This document shows positions 8,408 through 18,341 of a DNA stretch of 53,706 nucleotides, piece by piece. The position numbers and the translations under genes were made by a program. This DNA is from Acetobacteraceae bacterium. GTDB lineage: Bacteria > Pseudomonadota > Alphaproteobacteria > Acetobacterales > Acetobacteraceae. The DNA is taken from contig JAIYCD010000028.1 of assembly GCA_027488195.1 (NCBI GenBank), positions 1-53,706 of the forward strand. The letters run 5' to 3'. The notes below the pieces were generated by a model, which made no database searches, had not been told where the DNA came from, and was given only the letters and a program-made list of their open reading frames with translations. How positions within the stretch are numbered: the first letter of the stretch is position 1; every line of letters starts with the position of its first letter.

Positions 8408-9052
8408 CAATGCGGAGGGCGCCGGTTCAATAGCGCGCTTCTGAGGTCGCCGGTTACAGCGCGGTCGCGTTCGTTCGCCTGGTTCGAATTCCACCACATG
8501 CGGCATCGCGCCTCACGACCAGCGACCAGCGACCGCCTGTACCGAGTCGCACCTCCTGCGCCAGTTTTCAGACGAGTAGCACTCTCCGCCTGATAGGCCG
8601 CCACGCCGGGTGGCAGGTTTCCTGGGGTTTTTGGGGCAGACCTGTTGACTGGCTCCGCGCGGAGACGGCGGAAATTCGCTCTCCTGAGGCCAATTCTCTC
8701 CGGACATCCTGATTTGGCCGATCTAGTACGGAGCGCAAAAACCTAGGTGAATGAACGGTTTCAGCGCGGTCAGCACTTGCCCCGGTTCGAACCCCACTTG
8801 CCCGAAATCCTTACTTCGAGAGCGAATATTTTGGTACGCTGGCGGCGCATCTTCGCACGTCCGGGATGAATGCCGCTTCCCGATTCGCTTCAGTTACTCG
8901 CAGGCCGGCCCATTTTCGATTTTGGGAAAGTGCTACATGCCAAGCCGCATCGCCGTGCACACCGGTCACCGGCGAGAAAGCCGAGCCGTAGGCGCTGCCG
9001 TGCCGGATGCCTCAGAGCACCCGATGCGACCGGCCGCCGAAGTCACCCCGGC
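8408..9052. other. Gene-poor stretch with one copy of a dispersed repeat
   Basis: I see no convincing gene in these 645 bases. They contain copy 1 of a dispersed repeat (8558-8709) and two T-loop-like strings (around 8481 and 8780) without a tRNA around them. Confidence 0.6.
8558..8709. repeat. Dispersed intergenic repeat, copy 1
   Basis: The segment shares about 80 bp with 10252-10336 (same order of blocks: CGCCAGTTT, CCGCCTGA, GGTTTCCTGGGG-type core, GGGCAGAC), and its second half also aligns with 34601-34699. It is non-coding and its origin is unknown; an IS or MITE relic or an attachment-type site are options. Confidence 0.55.
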
Positions 9053-10033
9053 TTACTCGGGCCTGATGCCTGCACTCCTCGCGACCTCCCGCCACGTGGC
9101 CAGCTCTGTCCGGATCCGGGTTGCGAAGTCCTGCGGCCCGACGAAGTCCGGGACTGCCGCCTGCGTCGCGAGTTTCGTTCGAGTGTCTGTCGTATTGGCA
9201 AGCGCCTCCAGGTCCCGGGCGATGCGTGCAACCAGAGCCGGCGGCGTTCCCGCCGGCGCCATAATGCCAAACCAGACACTAGAATCCGGGACGGGGTGAC
9301 CAAGTTCCGCCATGGTCGGTACGTTCGGCAGTTCGGCTGCACGCCGCGACCCAAGCACAGCGACCGGGCGGATGTGCCCTCCCTGGTATGGACCCACGGC
9401 ACCCGCCATCCCATGGATCAACAACGGCACACGGCCGCCGATCACGTCCTGCATCAGCGGAGCTGTGCCACGGTACGGTACATGCGTAAGCGAGATGCCG
9501 AGCGCCCGGCACAGTGTTTCTCCGCCGAAATGCCCGGTACCGCCCACGCCGGTGGTGCCATAGGCCAGCGCACCGGGCTGTGCCCGGGCAGCGGCAGCAA
9601 CCGCTCCCAAGTCGCGCCAGGGCTGGTTGGCGGCACACCAGAAGACGTTGGGCGAACTGCACAGGGTACCGACAGGTGCAAAGCTCTCCGGCAGCGCATA
9701 GGGAAGGCTGGGATGAATGGCGCCGTTGAGGATGAGCGCGTTGGAGGCGAAGAAGAGGGTCAGGCCGTCAGGCGCAGCGCGAGAAACCCCCTCTGCCGCG
9801 ACGGAGGATGAGGCGCCGGCGCGGTTCTCCACAACGACAGTCTGCCCCCACGCGGCCTGCAGCCCATTGGCAGCCACACGTCCAATGAAGTCGGTCGGGC
9901 CGCCGGGCGGGAAGCCAATCAGCATTCGGACCTGCCTGTCCGGCCAGGAAGCTTGCGCCCGAACAGAGGCCGTCGCAACAAGACCCGGCAAGGCAAGCAA
10001 GGCGCGGCGTCCGGCCAAAGGGATCAATCTCAC
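9053..10033 (-). CDS. Solute-binding protein of the Bug/TctC family (orphan)
   Basis: This 326-residue protein has the Bug hallmarks SWPDRQVRMLIGFPPGG, TVVVENRAGASS, VPYRGTAPLMQDVIGG, LPNVPTMAELGHP and APAGTPP. The GTG start at 10033 is preceded by GGGAGG (9 nt) and gives a short export signal cut at SVRAQA; the longer frame to 10105 adds a charged stretch that does not fit a signal. No operon partner is adjacent: both flanks are gene-poor and repeat-bearing, so it is an orphan binding protein whose ligand cannot be guessed. Confidence 0.88.
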   Translation of the reverse strand: MRLIPLAGRRALLALPGLVATASVRAQASWPDRQVRMLIGFPPGGPTDFIGRVAANGLQAAWGQTVVVENRAGASSSVAAEGVSRAAPDGLTLFFASNALILNGAIHPSLPYALPESFAPVGTLCSSPNVFWCAANQPWRDLGAVAAAARAQPGALAYGTTGVGGTGHFGGETLCRALGISLTHVPYRGTAPLMQDVIGGRVPLLIHGMAGAVGPYQGGHIRPVAVLGSRRAAELPNVPTMAELGHPVPDSSVWFGIMAPAGTPPALVARIARDLEALANTTDTRTKLATQAAVPDFVGPQDFATRIRTELATWREVARSAGIRPE

Positions 10034-10565
10034 GTTCGTCTGCCCTCCCAGCGGCGGCTTGCAGCAGCTTGGTCGCCGTCGCGCGCCCAAACGGTAACGT
10101 CCCAACCAATTGGCGGCGAGGGCCGTCAGACTTGCAGTACGCAGATAACGCGAAAAGCAAGACCCGCATTGGCCTTCCGGCCCTACCGACGCGGATGCTG
10201 GGCCATCACGCCACCGCCCTCCCTCGGATCTCTTCCAGCATCCTGATCAACTCCGCCAGTTTCCGTAGGAGCCGCACTATCCGCCTGACTGACCGCCCCG
10301 CTGAGTGTCAGGCTTCCTAGGGTTTTCAGGGCAGACCACGCCTAGGGGCTGGCCCGTCCTTAGCGCGAGGTGGATCGTCAGGCGGCGATGATCGGGCATC
10401 TCAACGCCTTTGACATGTGCGTAACAGTCTCGGGCTTCGCCATCCTCTGTGCGCTGCTGGTGCGCGCCAAACGGCTGTGAAGGGCAGGCTGGACGGCCGC
10501 CCCTATCGCCTGCGAACCTCTCCAGCAACGGTCGTCAGGAAGGCACCGAGACGGAGGGGAGATCC
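10034..10565. other. Gene-poor stretch with repeat copy 2
   Basis: These 532 bases lie between the divergent Bug and hydrolase genes. I find no gene; they hold copy 2 of the dispersed repeat and, near the end, the Shine-Dalgarno sequence of the hydrolase. Confidence 0.6.
10252..10336. repeat. Dispersed intergenic repeat, copy 2
   Basis: This segment aligns with 8558-8641. A reverse-strand reading of both copies gives the similar strings VCPENPRKPDTQRGGQSGG here and VCPKNPRKPATRRGGLSGG there, showing the DNA similarity clearly. I do not think that frame is translated. Confidence 0.55.
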
Positions 10566-11726
10566 ATGTTTGACAAGATTGCGGCGCCCGCCTGGGCGCT
10601 CGGCGCCATCCTCATGGCCGCGCCGGCCATGGCCCAGACGCCACCGGTGCAGACCTGCCAGCTCGGCGACCTCCGGCTGGAGAGCGGCCAGGTCATTCCT
10701 AATTTCCGGATGACCTTCATCACCCACGGCACGCTGAATGCCGATCGCTCGAACGCCATCCTCTCCCTGCATGGGTTGCGCGGGGACCGCACCACGCAAT
10801 CCGCCTGGGCGGGGCCCGGTGAGGCGCTGGATACGACGAAGTACTTCGTCATCCAGCCGGATACGCTGGGCGTCGCCTCGCTCGACCCCAATGCCACGAC
10901 CTCGCCCACGCGGTCGGGCATGAACATGAACTTCCCGCGCTTCACCATGCGGGACATGGTCCAGGCGGAATACCGCATGGTGACGGAATGCCTGAACATC
11001 CGCCGCCTGGTCGCGGTGACCGGCACGTCGATGGGCGGCATCGGCTCGCTGCAATGGGCGGTGCAATATCCGGACTTCATGCAGGCGGTGATTCCGCTGG
11101 TGCCGCAGGCGCATGCCAATCGCCAGGTGAACTTCATCTGGGAGTCGGCGCGCCAGGCCATCATGCTCGATCCGAAGTGGCGCGACGGCAATTACCCGAA
11201 TGATGATCCGCCGCGCCGCGGCACGGGCGTCGGCATGATCATCCAGAACGCCTTCGGCATCTCCGCCGGCGGCTATGAGGCGCTGTTCCGCGATGCGGGC
11301 GCGGTGCACCGCAACTACGCCCAGCAGGTCGATCAGATCGGCAACACGACCCAGGCGCGCGACTGGATCTACCGGACCTGGGCGATCGAAAGCCATGACA
11401 TCGCGGCTGCGGCCCCTTTCAATGGTGATCTCGCCGCGGCGTCACGGACCATCCGCGCGCGGCTGCTGCTGATCCCCAATTGCTTCGACCAGTTGCTGCC
11501 CCCCGGCGAAAGCGGCGTGATGACCGTGGCCATGCACGCGCCGGATGCCAAGCTGGTGGATATCGACGATCTCGGCGGCCATGGCGGCACGCGCAGCCCC
11601 CGCGGCATCGCCAGCATCACGACCGAGATCCGCGACCTGCTGCAACGCATCGAGGAAGGGCGGCCCGGCTTCGGCGGCCCGCGCTATCCCCGCCATTGGG
11701 CGCGCCCGGACCGCTGCCCGGGTTGA
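10566..11726 (+). CDS. Secreted alpha/beta hydrolase, homoserine acetyltransferase (MetX)-like
   Basis: This 386-residue exported protein has a signal peptide to about residue 24 (AMAQ). It has the MetX-type fold: SLHGLRGD oxyanion region, nucleophile elbow GTSMGG with Ser155, acid residue in NCFDQLLPP and His in DLGGHGGTR. Secretion and the lack of met genes nearby argue against methionine synthesis; such periplasmic MetX-like proteins are usually esterases or amidases of unknown substrate. The ATG at 10566 follows GGAGGGGAGATCC. The LysR gene starts 19 bp downstream on the same strand and may be cotranscribed. Confidence 0.85.
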   Translation: MFDKIAAPAWALGAILMAAPAMAQTPPVQTCQLGDLRLESGQVIPNFRMTFITHGTLNADRSNAILSLHGLRGDRTTQSAWAGPGEALDTTKYFVIQPDTLGVASLDPNATTSPTRSGMNMNFPRFTMRDMVQAEYRMVTECLNIRRLVAVTGTSMGGIGSLQWAVQYPDFMQAVIPLVPQAHANRQVNFIWESARQAIMLDPKWRDGNYPNDDPPRRGTGVGMIIQNAFGISAGGYEALFRDAGAVHRNYAQQVDQIGNTTQARDWIYRTWAIESHDIAAAAPFNGDLAAASRTIRARLLLIPNCFDQLLPPGESGVMTVAMHAPDAKLVDIDDLGGHGGTRSPRGIASITTEIRDLLQRIEEGRPGFGGPRYPRHWARPDRCPG

Positions 11727-11745
11727 GCCGCAGCAACGAGGCCGC

Positions 11746-12642
11746 ATGGACCGCCTGACCGCCCTCCGGCTGTTCCTGCGCACCATCGATCGCGGCGGCA
11801 TCGCGGCGGCGGGGCGTTCGCTCGGCCTCTCGGCGACGGCGGCGTCGCGGGCGCTGCGCGAGTTGGAGGACGATCTCGAACTGCGCCTCTTCGACCGCAC
11901 GACGCGCCATGTCGCGCCCACCGAGGCCGGACGGCGCCTCGCGGCCCACGTCGCGCCTTTGCTCGAGGGGCTCGACGCCGCCATGGTCGAGGCGCGGGAG
12001 ATGCATGAGGAAGCGACGGGCACGCTGCGCATCCTGGCCCGGCGTTCCTACGCGCTGCGCCATGTGGTGCCGCATCTCGCCGCATTCCGCGCGGGGCATC
12101 CGCGGGTGGAGATTGACCTCGCGCTCACCGAGCAGACCGGCCTGGTGCCGGCGCAAGGGGTGGACCTCGTCATCCGCCTGGGCCTGCCCGCCGGCAAATC
12201 CTACACCGGGCATGCCCTGGCCTCGGGCCGGCGCATCCTCTGCGCCAGCCCCGGCTATCTCGCGCGGCACGGCGCCCCGACCACGCCGGAGGCCATCCTC
12301 CAGCACCCCTGCCTGACCTATCGCCAGGAGGAGGAGGCGCCGGTCTGGGTCTTCGCCACCACGTCCGGCGGGCGGCAGGAGATCGCGGTCAGCGGCCCCT
12401 TCCGCTCCAACAGCGGCGAGGCGCTGCGCCAGGCCGCGCTGGACGGCATGGGGCTGGTGCTGCTGCCGGAATGGATGGTGGGCGAGGATGTCACCGCCGG
12501 CAAGCTCACCGAACTGCTGCCGGAGTGGCCCGCCTGGCCCGAGCGCTACCAGGCCGAGATCCACGCCGTGCATGCCCGCGCCGAGCGGATCCCCGCCAAG
12601 ATCGCCGCCTTCGTCGCGCATCTGCTGGCGAAGACCGCCTGA
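11746..12642 (+). CDS. LysR-family transcriptional regulator
   Basis: This 298-residue regulator begins with the winged helix-turn-helix MDRLTALRLFLRTIDRGGIA and LSATAASRALRELEDDLELRLF, followed by a LysR effector domain (VDLVIRLG, RRILCASPGYLARHG, NSGEALRQAALDGMGLVLLP). The start at 11746 fits the family N terminus; longer frames are shadows of the hydrolase gene. It lies just after the hydrolase gene and before the dioxygenase gene, and may regulate either. A small inverted repeat (12655-12673) follows it. Confidence 0.9.
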   Translation: MDRLTALRLFLRTIDRGGIAAAGRSLGLSATAASRALRELEDDLELRLFDRTTRHVAPTEAGRRLAAHVAPLLEGLDAAMVEAREMHEEATGTLRILARRSYALRHVVPHLAAFRAGHPRVEIDLALTEQTGLVPAQGVDLVIRLGLPAGKSYTGHALASGRRILCASPGYLARHGAPTTPEAILQHPCLTYRQEEEAPVWVFATTSGGRQEIAVSGPFRSNSGEALRQAALDGMGLVLLPEWMVGEDVTAGKLTELLPEWPAWPERYQAEIHAVHARAERIPAKIAAFVAHLLAKTA

Positions 12643-12654
12643 CCGCCCCTGCAT

Positions 12655-12673
12655 TCTGCCGAGAATCGGCAGA
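12655..12673. promoter_or_regulatory. Inverted repeat between lysR and dioxygenase genes
   Basis: TCTGCCG-AGAAT-CGGCAGA is a perfect 7-bp inverted repeat just after the lysR stop and about 75 bp before the dioxygenase start. No T run follows, so an operator (LysR-type) is as likely as a terminator. Confidence 0.4.
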
Positions 12674-12745
12674 GTGTTTCCCCAAAATGCTGCCTGGCGC
12701 CGGGATGCGCCGCCGCGCCATGGTGCGGAACGAAGGAAACACCCG

Positions 12746-13798
<1,053 letters not shown>

Positions 13799-14362
13799 AT
13801 GCAAGGCAACCGGCGCTTCGTGGCCGATGCGCCAACCCCGGCGGCCGACTACGTGACGCGCCGCCGCGCGCTCCGCAGCGGCCAGGCGCCCTTCGCCGCC
13901 ATCCTCGGCTGCGCCGACAGCCGTACCCCGCCCGAGACCCTGTTCCGCGCGACGCTGGGCGAGGTCTTCACCGTGCGCATCGCCGGCAATTCGATCCCCC
14001 CCGACGGACTGGGCAGCCTGGAATACCCGACCACTGCGCTGGGCGTCTCCCAGATCGTCGTGCTCGGCCATAAGCGCTGCGGCGCGGTGAGCGCGGCGAT
14101 CCAGGTGGCCGAGCAGGGCACGCGGCTGCCCGGCGCGCTGATGGCGGTGGTCCAGCCGATCCTCCCCGCCGTGGCGGAGGCGCGGCGCAGCAACCCCGCG
14201 AACCTGCTGGACGCCACGGTGCTGCTGCATGCCCGCATGACCGCCCGGCGGCTCCGCAATGAGCCCTCGGCCCTCTCGCCGGCCCTCGCCTCCGGCGCGC
14301 TGCAGGTGCAGGCGGCATATTACGCACTGGAGCACGGACAGGTGACGCTTCTCGACGCCTGA
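13799..14362 (+). pseudogene. Beta-carbonic anhydrase, N-truncated, fused to GMC relic
   Basis: Starting at the ATG at 13799 the frame reads MQGNRRFVADAP and continues as a beta-carbonic anhydrase of about 187 residues. The zinc-site motifs are intact: CADSRTPPE (Cys, Asp, Arg) and GHKRCGA (His and Cys). The C terminus is complete. What is missing is the N-terminal helix of about 15-25 residues, and upstream the same frame encodes the GMC relic without a stop. It may be a broken gene or a shortened gene restarted at 13799; no clear Shine-Dalgarno sequence precedes it. It would interconvert CO2 and bicarbonate if active. Confidence 0.6.
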
Positions 14363-15128
14363 GCTTCGCGTACCGCATTTCTCGCCCCGCATCCTCGCCT
14401 CGGCCGGGCCGCCCATCCCGGCCGCCCGCGCCTGGGCGACGCGCGACCGGGGCCAGCGCGGCCCGGCGCTCGATCTGACGCAGGCCGTGCCCGGCTACCC
14501 GCCGCATCCGGAGCTGCTGGCGCGCCTGGGCGAGGCGGCGGCGGATCGCGCGGGGGCGGGCTACGGCCTGATCGCCGGTGACGAAGCGCTGCGCGCGGCC
14601 CTGGCCGAGGATGCGAACGGCTTCTACGGCGCCCCGATCGAGCCGGGGCATGTCGCCATCACCGCCGGGTGCAGCCTAGCCTGCGCCATGGCGATGAAGG
14701 TACTCGTTCCCACGCCCCGGTATGTCAACCACGACATGGCACTGACCTTGGCGGGGGTGGAAGCGCGCCCCCTGCCCTGCCGCGCGGGGGGCGGCATCGT
14801 GCCGGACGTGGCCCCGCCTGCCAGGCTGGCGGATGACCGCAGGATCATGCAGGCCCGCCCGACCGTCTGCCGCGCCGCGCTCAAGGCCGACTGGATCGAC
14901 GCAATGGGGAGCTGCTTCGCCTATCTGCGCCTGCTCGCCGGCGCCTCGGACGCGATGGCGGCGGCGGGAAACCTCGCCGCCTAGGCGGGGCTGATGGCGC
15001 TGGCCGGCCCCTTCTTGGGCCCGGACCAGGAGAGCCACCTGCGCCTGGCCTTCGCCAATGCGCAAGCCGAGCGGCTGGCGGAATTGCCGGCGCGGCTGGC
15101 CGGGCTCGTTCAGACCGGGATGGATTGA
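14361..15128 (+). pseudogene. PLP-dependent aminotransferase, decayed
   Basis: The frame starts right after the carbonic anhydrase stop and reads as a class I/II aminotransferase: GPALDLTQAVPGYPPHPEL, GAGYGLIAGDEALRAALA, GHVAITAGCSLA, VPTPRYVNHDMALTLAG. About 120 residues in the middle, including the PLP-lysine region, are deleted (break near 14830-14860). The C-terminal part is split by an in-frame TAG at 14982-14984, after which AGLMALAGPFLGP and the true C terminus continue to TGA at 15126. Two independent lesions make it a clear pseudogene. Confidence 0.8.
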
Positions 15129-15154
15129 GATGGAGCCGCAGCAATGCGCCCGGA

Positions 15155-15538
15155 TCAGCCGGAGACGCGGATGCGCGCATCCGCGGCGGCCTGGGAGATG
15201 CGATGCATCATGCCGACCAGCGGGCGATTGTCGGACAAGCTGTAGAGGAACGCATTTTCCGCGAAGGCGTCGCGGTGATAGCGTCCGCTGGGCTGCGGGC
15301 CGCCCGGATAGGTCAGCCGCAGGAACTGCAGCAGCAGGTATGAACGGATCAGATGCACGCCGACAAGTTCGCGCAGCAGGATGACCGTCTCGATCTCCCG
15401 CTCGATGTGGAGAAGGATATTGGCGGCGTTGAACAGCGCGCCGCGGCGACGGATGATCAGGCGGTCCGGGAAGAGCAGCAATTCGCCGCCGATGCCCCGC
15501 AGCGCCGCGAGCTGGGGTCCGCCTCCGGGCTGCGTCAT
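15155..15538 (-). CDS. Small protein with PH-like domain (unknown function)
   Basis: This 127-residue soluble protein has no signal peptide. The pattern LLLFPDRLIIRRRGALFN, IEREIETVILLRELVGV and SGRYHRDAFAENAFLYSL resembles bacterial PH-like (DUF4429-type) domains, with alternating beta strands and a C-terminal helix; this is a weak family match by eye. It is convergent with the aminotransferase pseudogene and lies at the end of the minus-strand arm of the envelope cluster, 57 bp beyond a hairpin. Function unknown. Confidence 0.6.
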   Translation of the reverse strand: MTQPGGGPQLAALRGIGGELLLFPDRLIIRRRGALFNAANILLHIEREIETVILLRELVGVHLIRSYLLLQFLRLTYPGGPQPSGRYHRDAFAENAFLYSLSDNRPLVGMMHRISQAAADARIRVSG

Positions 15539-15591
15539 CGAAAGGGCCGGATCATGAGGGGCACTGCCGGTGCCAGCCTAAGGCAGATCGC

Positions 15592-15613
15592 CCATGGCTG
15601 GGAACAGCCATGG
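15592..15613. terminator. Hairpin between two minus-strand genes
   Basis: CCATGGCTG-GGAA-CAGCCATGG is a perfect 9-bp stem closed by a GGAA tetraloop, placed between the stop of the repeat protein (15671) and the start of the PH-like gene (15538). No T run follows on the minus strand, so termination or mRNA processing is possible. Confidence 0.5.
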
Positions 15614-15670
15614 TGTTAATCTGGCCGGAGCAGCGGCGCCAGGGCGGTGTCCCTTCACCTGGAAACCGCT

Positions 15671-16336
15671 CTAGTTGGCCCTTGCGGACCCCGCAGGATC
15701 GCTGGCGAGCCGGTTCTCATCATAGACGTATGCGGCCACCCCGCCGCCCGCCGCCCCGAGGAGCGCGAGACCTGCGGCGCCGCCGCTCGTGACCCCCGCA
15801 TGCACCAGACCAGCCAGGCCCGAAACAAGATGGCCGGTCCCAGAGGCCGCCTGGCCCGCGACCGTCCCCAGGGTCGCCACTGCGGCGGCCCCGGCGGCCG
15901 CCGTATCGGCCAGGCCCATGGCGACGACGCCAACCGCCGCCCCCGAGGTGGCGACCACGGCCGCCACCGCCGGATAAACGACCGGAAGCAGAACGGCACC
16001 AGCGACAACTCCACCGGCAATCAGCGCCATCGACCCGGGCTCCATCTGGTCGATCTGCATCCGGATGCGTCCGATCGTGGGCGCCAGGGCCTGCTCGGCA
16101 TCATCGATTTGGCCGCGGATGCGTTCCACCGTCGATGACAGAGCCTGCTCGGCCTGTTTCACATGGGTCCGGATCTGCTCGGCTGTCGGTGCCAGAGCCT
16201 GCTCGGCCTGGTTGATCTGGGTTCGGATCCGCTCGGACGCGGACAGCTGGGATTGCTCGGACCGCCCCTGCGACAGCGCGGGCGTGACGGAGGCGGTGAT
16301 CAGGGCGGCGGCGAGAAGGGCGGGGCGCATTTTCAA
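15671..16336 (-). CDS. Exported protein with four 18-residue repeats and glycine-rich membrane segment
   Basis: The protein (221 residues) starts with a signal peptide (TPALSQ near residue 22). Residues about 34-98 are four 18-residue repeats of the type ERIRTQINQAEQALAPT, the fourth partial; they should form a helical, coiled-coil-like rod. Then comes a long Ala/Gly/Val stretch (about 100-205) with glycine-zipper character that could insert in a membrane. No known family is recognised. The TTG start at 16336 has GGAG 8 nt upstream; ATG at 16330 is the alternative. It follows the lipoprotein gene on the same strand and is probably cotranscribed with it. Confidence 0.7.
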   Translation of the reverse strand: MKMRPALLAAALITASVTPALSQGRSEQSQLSASERIRTQINQAEQALAPTAEQIRTHVKQAEQALSSTVERIRGQIDDAEQALAPTIGRIRMQIDQMEPGSMALIAGGVVAGAVLLPVVYPAVAAVVATSGAAVGVVAMGLADTAAAGAAAVATLGTVAGQAASGTGHLVSGLAGLVHAGVTSGGAAGLALLGAAGGGVAAYVYDENRLASDPAGSARAN

Positions 16337-16389
16337 GCGATCAACTCCGTTCGGGTCAAGCTGGGTGGGGGGGGCTGGCGCGGCATGGT

Positions 16390-17364
16390 CTATCGCGGAT
16401 CGAGATCGTGCAGCTCGGCGGAGAGGATCCTGATGCTGCGGCTCATCAGGCCGATGACCGCCTGCAACTGGTCCAGAAGCTCATCGCGAACCTCCAGCAT
16501 CTCCGCCGTATACATGCCGCCCGTGCCGAACAGGATGGGGGCGCGTTCCCGCTCCGCATCGCTGCCCGGCTCGCCGATCAGGTCGGGCGCGCGCCATTCA
16601 GAGATGAGGCTATCCAGCCGCGTGCTCCCATCGGAGCCAGGGCGCGTCAGGTAACGCCAGACGGGGCGCGGGATCAGGGTCGGCTCCGCGGGCCTGTTCC
16701 AGATTTCCGCGAGAGCGTTCTGGGGCGTCCGGAGTTCGGCGGCGACATGATCGAACTGCATGGCAAGGCCGAGGCCAGCCTCGAGACCACCACCCGCGAT
16801 GCCCACGACATTGCTGGAGACGGCGCCCCCTATCACGGAGAGCCCGCCGGTAAGGGCCGCAGTTCCAGCGCCGACGATGATCGCGGCAAGGTTGAGCCTC
16901 TGGCTCCGACGATCCATCACGCCCCTGACGCGCAGGAGCAGGGCATCACCGCGCTCGTTCTCGCAGTCGATCTCCGATTGGATGCTTGAGACAGCCAACG
17001 TGCCCGCCAGGATCCGTCCATTGAGGTAGAGGTATGTCCGTAAGGCGCCCGGGCGCTCGCGCTGGCTCGCGGGCACGCTCAGCAGTTGGACGATCTGACG
17101 GGAGACGCCGACGGCGTGCGCGGCCTCGATCGCCGCCAGGGAGAGACCCAGCTCGGCCAGTCGAGCCTCGACCGCGGGGTCGGGGGCGTCCGGCACATTG
17201 CGCATCGGCATGCGGATGGGAGCGTCCTGCACGCACATCCGTGCAAGGACACCCCGCGTCGGATCCGGCGGGACGGTGGTCGAACAACCCGTGAGCATCA
17301 ATCCCAGCACCGCAACTGGCACCAAAGGTACTAGGCGTGCGGAAGTATTACGCGGCCAAGACAT
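16390..17364 (-). CDS. Lipoprotein of unknown function
   Basis: This 324-residue protein has a lipoprotein signal with lipobox LTGC (Cys27). Residues about 158-205 form a Gly/Ala-rich hydrophobic hairpin (LAAIIVGAGTAALTGGLSVIGG), and the C-terminal 40 residues look helical (EVRDELLDQLQAVIGLMSRS). No family is recognised. The ATG at 17364 has AAGGA 9 nt upstream. An AT-rich stretch (17390-17560) precedes it and is its likely promoter region. It heads a pair with the repeat protein, and the mitofilin-like gene upstream is on the same strand after 212 bp. Confidence 0.75.
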   Translation of the reverse strand: MSWPRNTSARLVPLVPVAVLGLMLTGCSTTVPPDPTRGVLARMCVQDAPIRMPMRNVPDAPDPAVEARLAELGLSLAAIEAAHAVGVSRQIVQLLSVPASQRERPGALRTYLYLNGRILAGTLAVSSIQSEIDCENERGDALLLRVRGVMDRRSQRLNLAAIIVGAGTAALTGGLSVIGGAVSSNVVGIAGGGLEAGLGLAMQFDHVAAELRTPQNALAEIWNRPAEPTLIPRPVWRYLTRPGSDGSTRLDSLISEWRAPDLIGEPGSDAERERAPILFGTGGMYTAEMLEVRDELLDQLQAVIGLMSRSIRILSAELHDLDPR

Positions 17365-17576
17365 CCAAATTTTCCTTCACGCCCTTTATTCATCACGCAT
17401 ACAGTAAAAATGGAAGAATTTACCAGTTAACGCGGCGATAGTTGGGGCTGGCCACAAAGAAATGCAATCGAAAAAAAGTAAGAGATTTGTCTACATGAGG
17501 TAAATTTTCAATCGTTTTAAAATATATCTACAATAATTTGCACGAGATTCGGCATGCCGCGCAGACCAGGGCAGGG
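17365..17576. promoter_or_regulatory. AT-rich intergenic stretch upstream of the lipoprotein gene
   Basis: This stretch, notably 17400-17540, is far richer in A and T than the surrounding coding DNA (for example runs of AAAAAAA and TTTTAAAATATAT). It lies between the mitofilin-like stop and the lipoprotein start and probably carries the promoter of the lipoprotein gene. I cannot assign boxes with confidence. Confidence 0.45.
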
Positions 17577-18341
17577 TCAGCTGGCCGCACGCCCATCGAA
17601 TGCGCGAAGGATCACATCCTGCAAGGCCGCTTCCGCCGTCAGGCGCATCCTGGCCTGCGCCAGCCAGGCGGCGGAGGCGACGCCAGCGCCAAAGCGCTGC
17701 TCCATGGCCTCGACCTCGATGGCCGCAGCCTCCAACCGGCCGGCCGAGAGAGCCCGATCCACCCGCACGATCCATGGCGGCAGAAGGGAAGACGGGCCGA
17801 ATGTCTCGGTGCCGGCCCAGGCCAGGACGCGGCGCCAGAGCCGGGCCACCCATCCGGTCGGCTCGTCCGCCAGAGCGGCGTGAGCGAGGAACTGGGCGGC
17901 GACCGGACCGAACCCCTCGCGCAGGTCGGTCATGGTGGGCAGGCCCCGCGGGGCCTGCGCCTCCAGAGTCGCGGCGGCGGAGGCGGGCAGGGCGTCGCCA
18001 TGGGCGGCACGCAGGTCGCGCCATTCGCGCGTGAAGGGCCGGCCGGCCAAGAGCGCCGCCTGAAGGTCCAGCATCGTAAAGGCGAGCCGCTCCATGCGGG
18101 CCACCGTGTGTGGCGCCGTGTGTGGCGCCGGCACTGGCTCGATCGCGCGCAGGGCATCGGCCAGCTCGTTGATCCGCGCCTCGAGTGCGGCGACACGCGC
18201 CTGCAGCCGCGGCAATTCGCGCCGGCTGGCCGCACCTGGAGCGCCGCCTTGAGGCCCGCCCTGCGCCATGGCCTGACCGTCGGCAAGAACCCCCAGCAAC
18301 AGCACACCGCATACAACAACCCAACCGAGACCAGATTTCAT
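17577..18341 (-). CDS. Mitofilin/Mic60-like exported protein, paralogue 1
   Basis: This 254-residue protein has an N-terminal export or membrane anchor (residues 1-27), a short coiled coil (about 41-67, RLQARVAALEARINELADAL) and a C-terminal region that fits the alphaproteobacterial mitofilin family (COG4223): AGRPFTREWRDLRAAHG, APRGLPTMTDLREGFG, then VDRALSAGRLEAAAIEVEAM and WLAQARMRLTAEAAL. Mic60 proteins anchor in the inner membrane, bridge to the outer membrane and bend membranes. The usual bacterial gene sits with heme genes; this one does not and is shorter. ATG at 18341 follows GGTGGGGA. It is divergent from a second mitofilin-like gene. Confidence 0.75.
   Translation of the reverse strand: MKSGLGWVVVCGVLLLGVLADGQAMAQGGPQGGAPGAASRRELPRLQARVAALEARINELADALRAIEPVPAPHTAPHTVARMERLAFTMLDLQAALLAGRPFTREWRDLRAAHGDALPASAAATLEAQAPRGLPTMTDLREGFGPVAAQFLAHAALADEPTGWVARLWRRVLAWAGTETFGPSSLLPPWIVRVDRALSAGRLEAAAIEVEAMEQRFGAGVASAAWLAQARMRLTAEAALQDVILRAFDGRAAS

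Noticed and set aside
8470-8800. Possible tRNA (strings GGTTCGAATTCC and GGTTCGAACCCC)
   Set aside because: The T-loop-like strings have no acceptor, D or anticodon arms around them that pair; I found no cloverleaf.
15671-16336. CRISPR-like array from the 54-bp periodicity
   Set aside because: The repeats are in-frame protein repeats with gradual divergence, without identical repeats and unique spacers.
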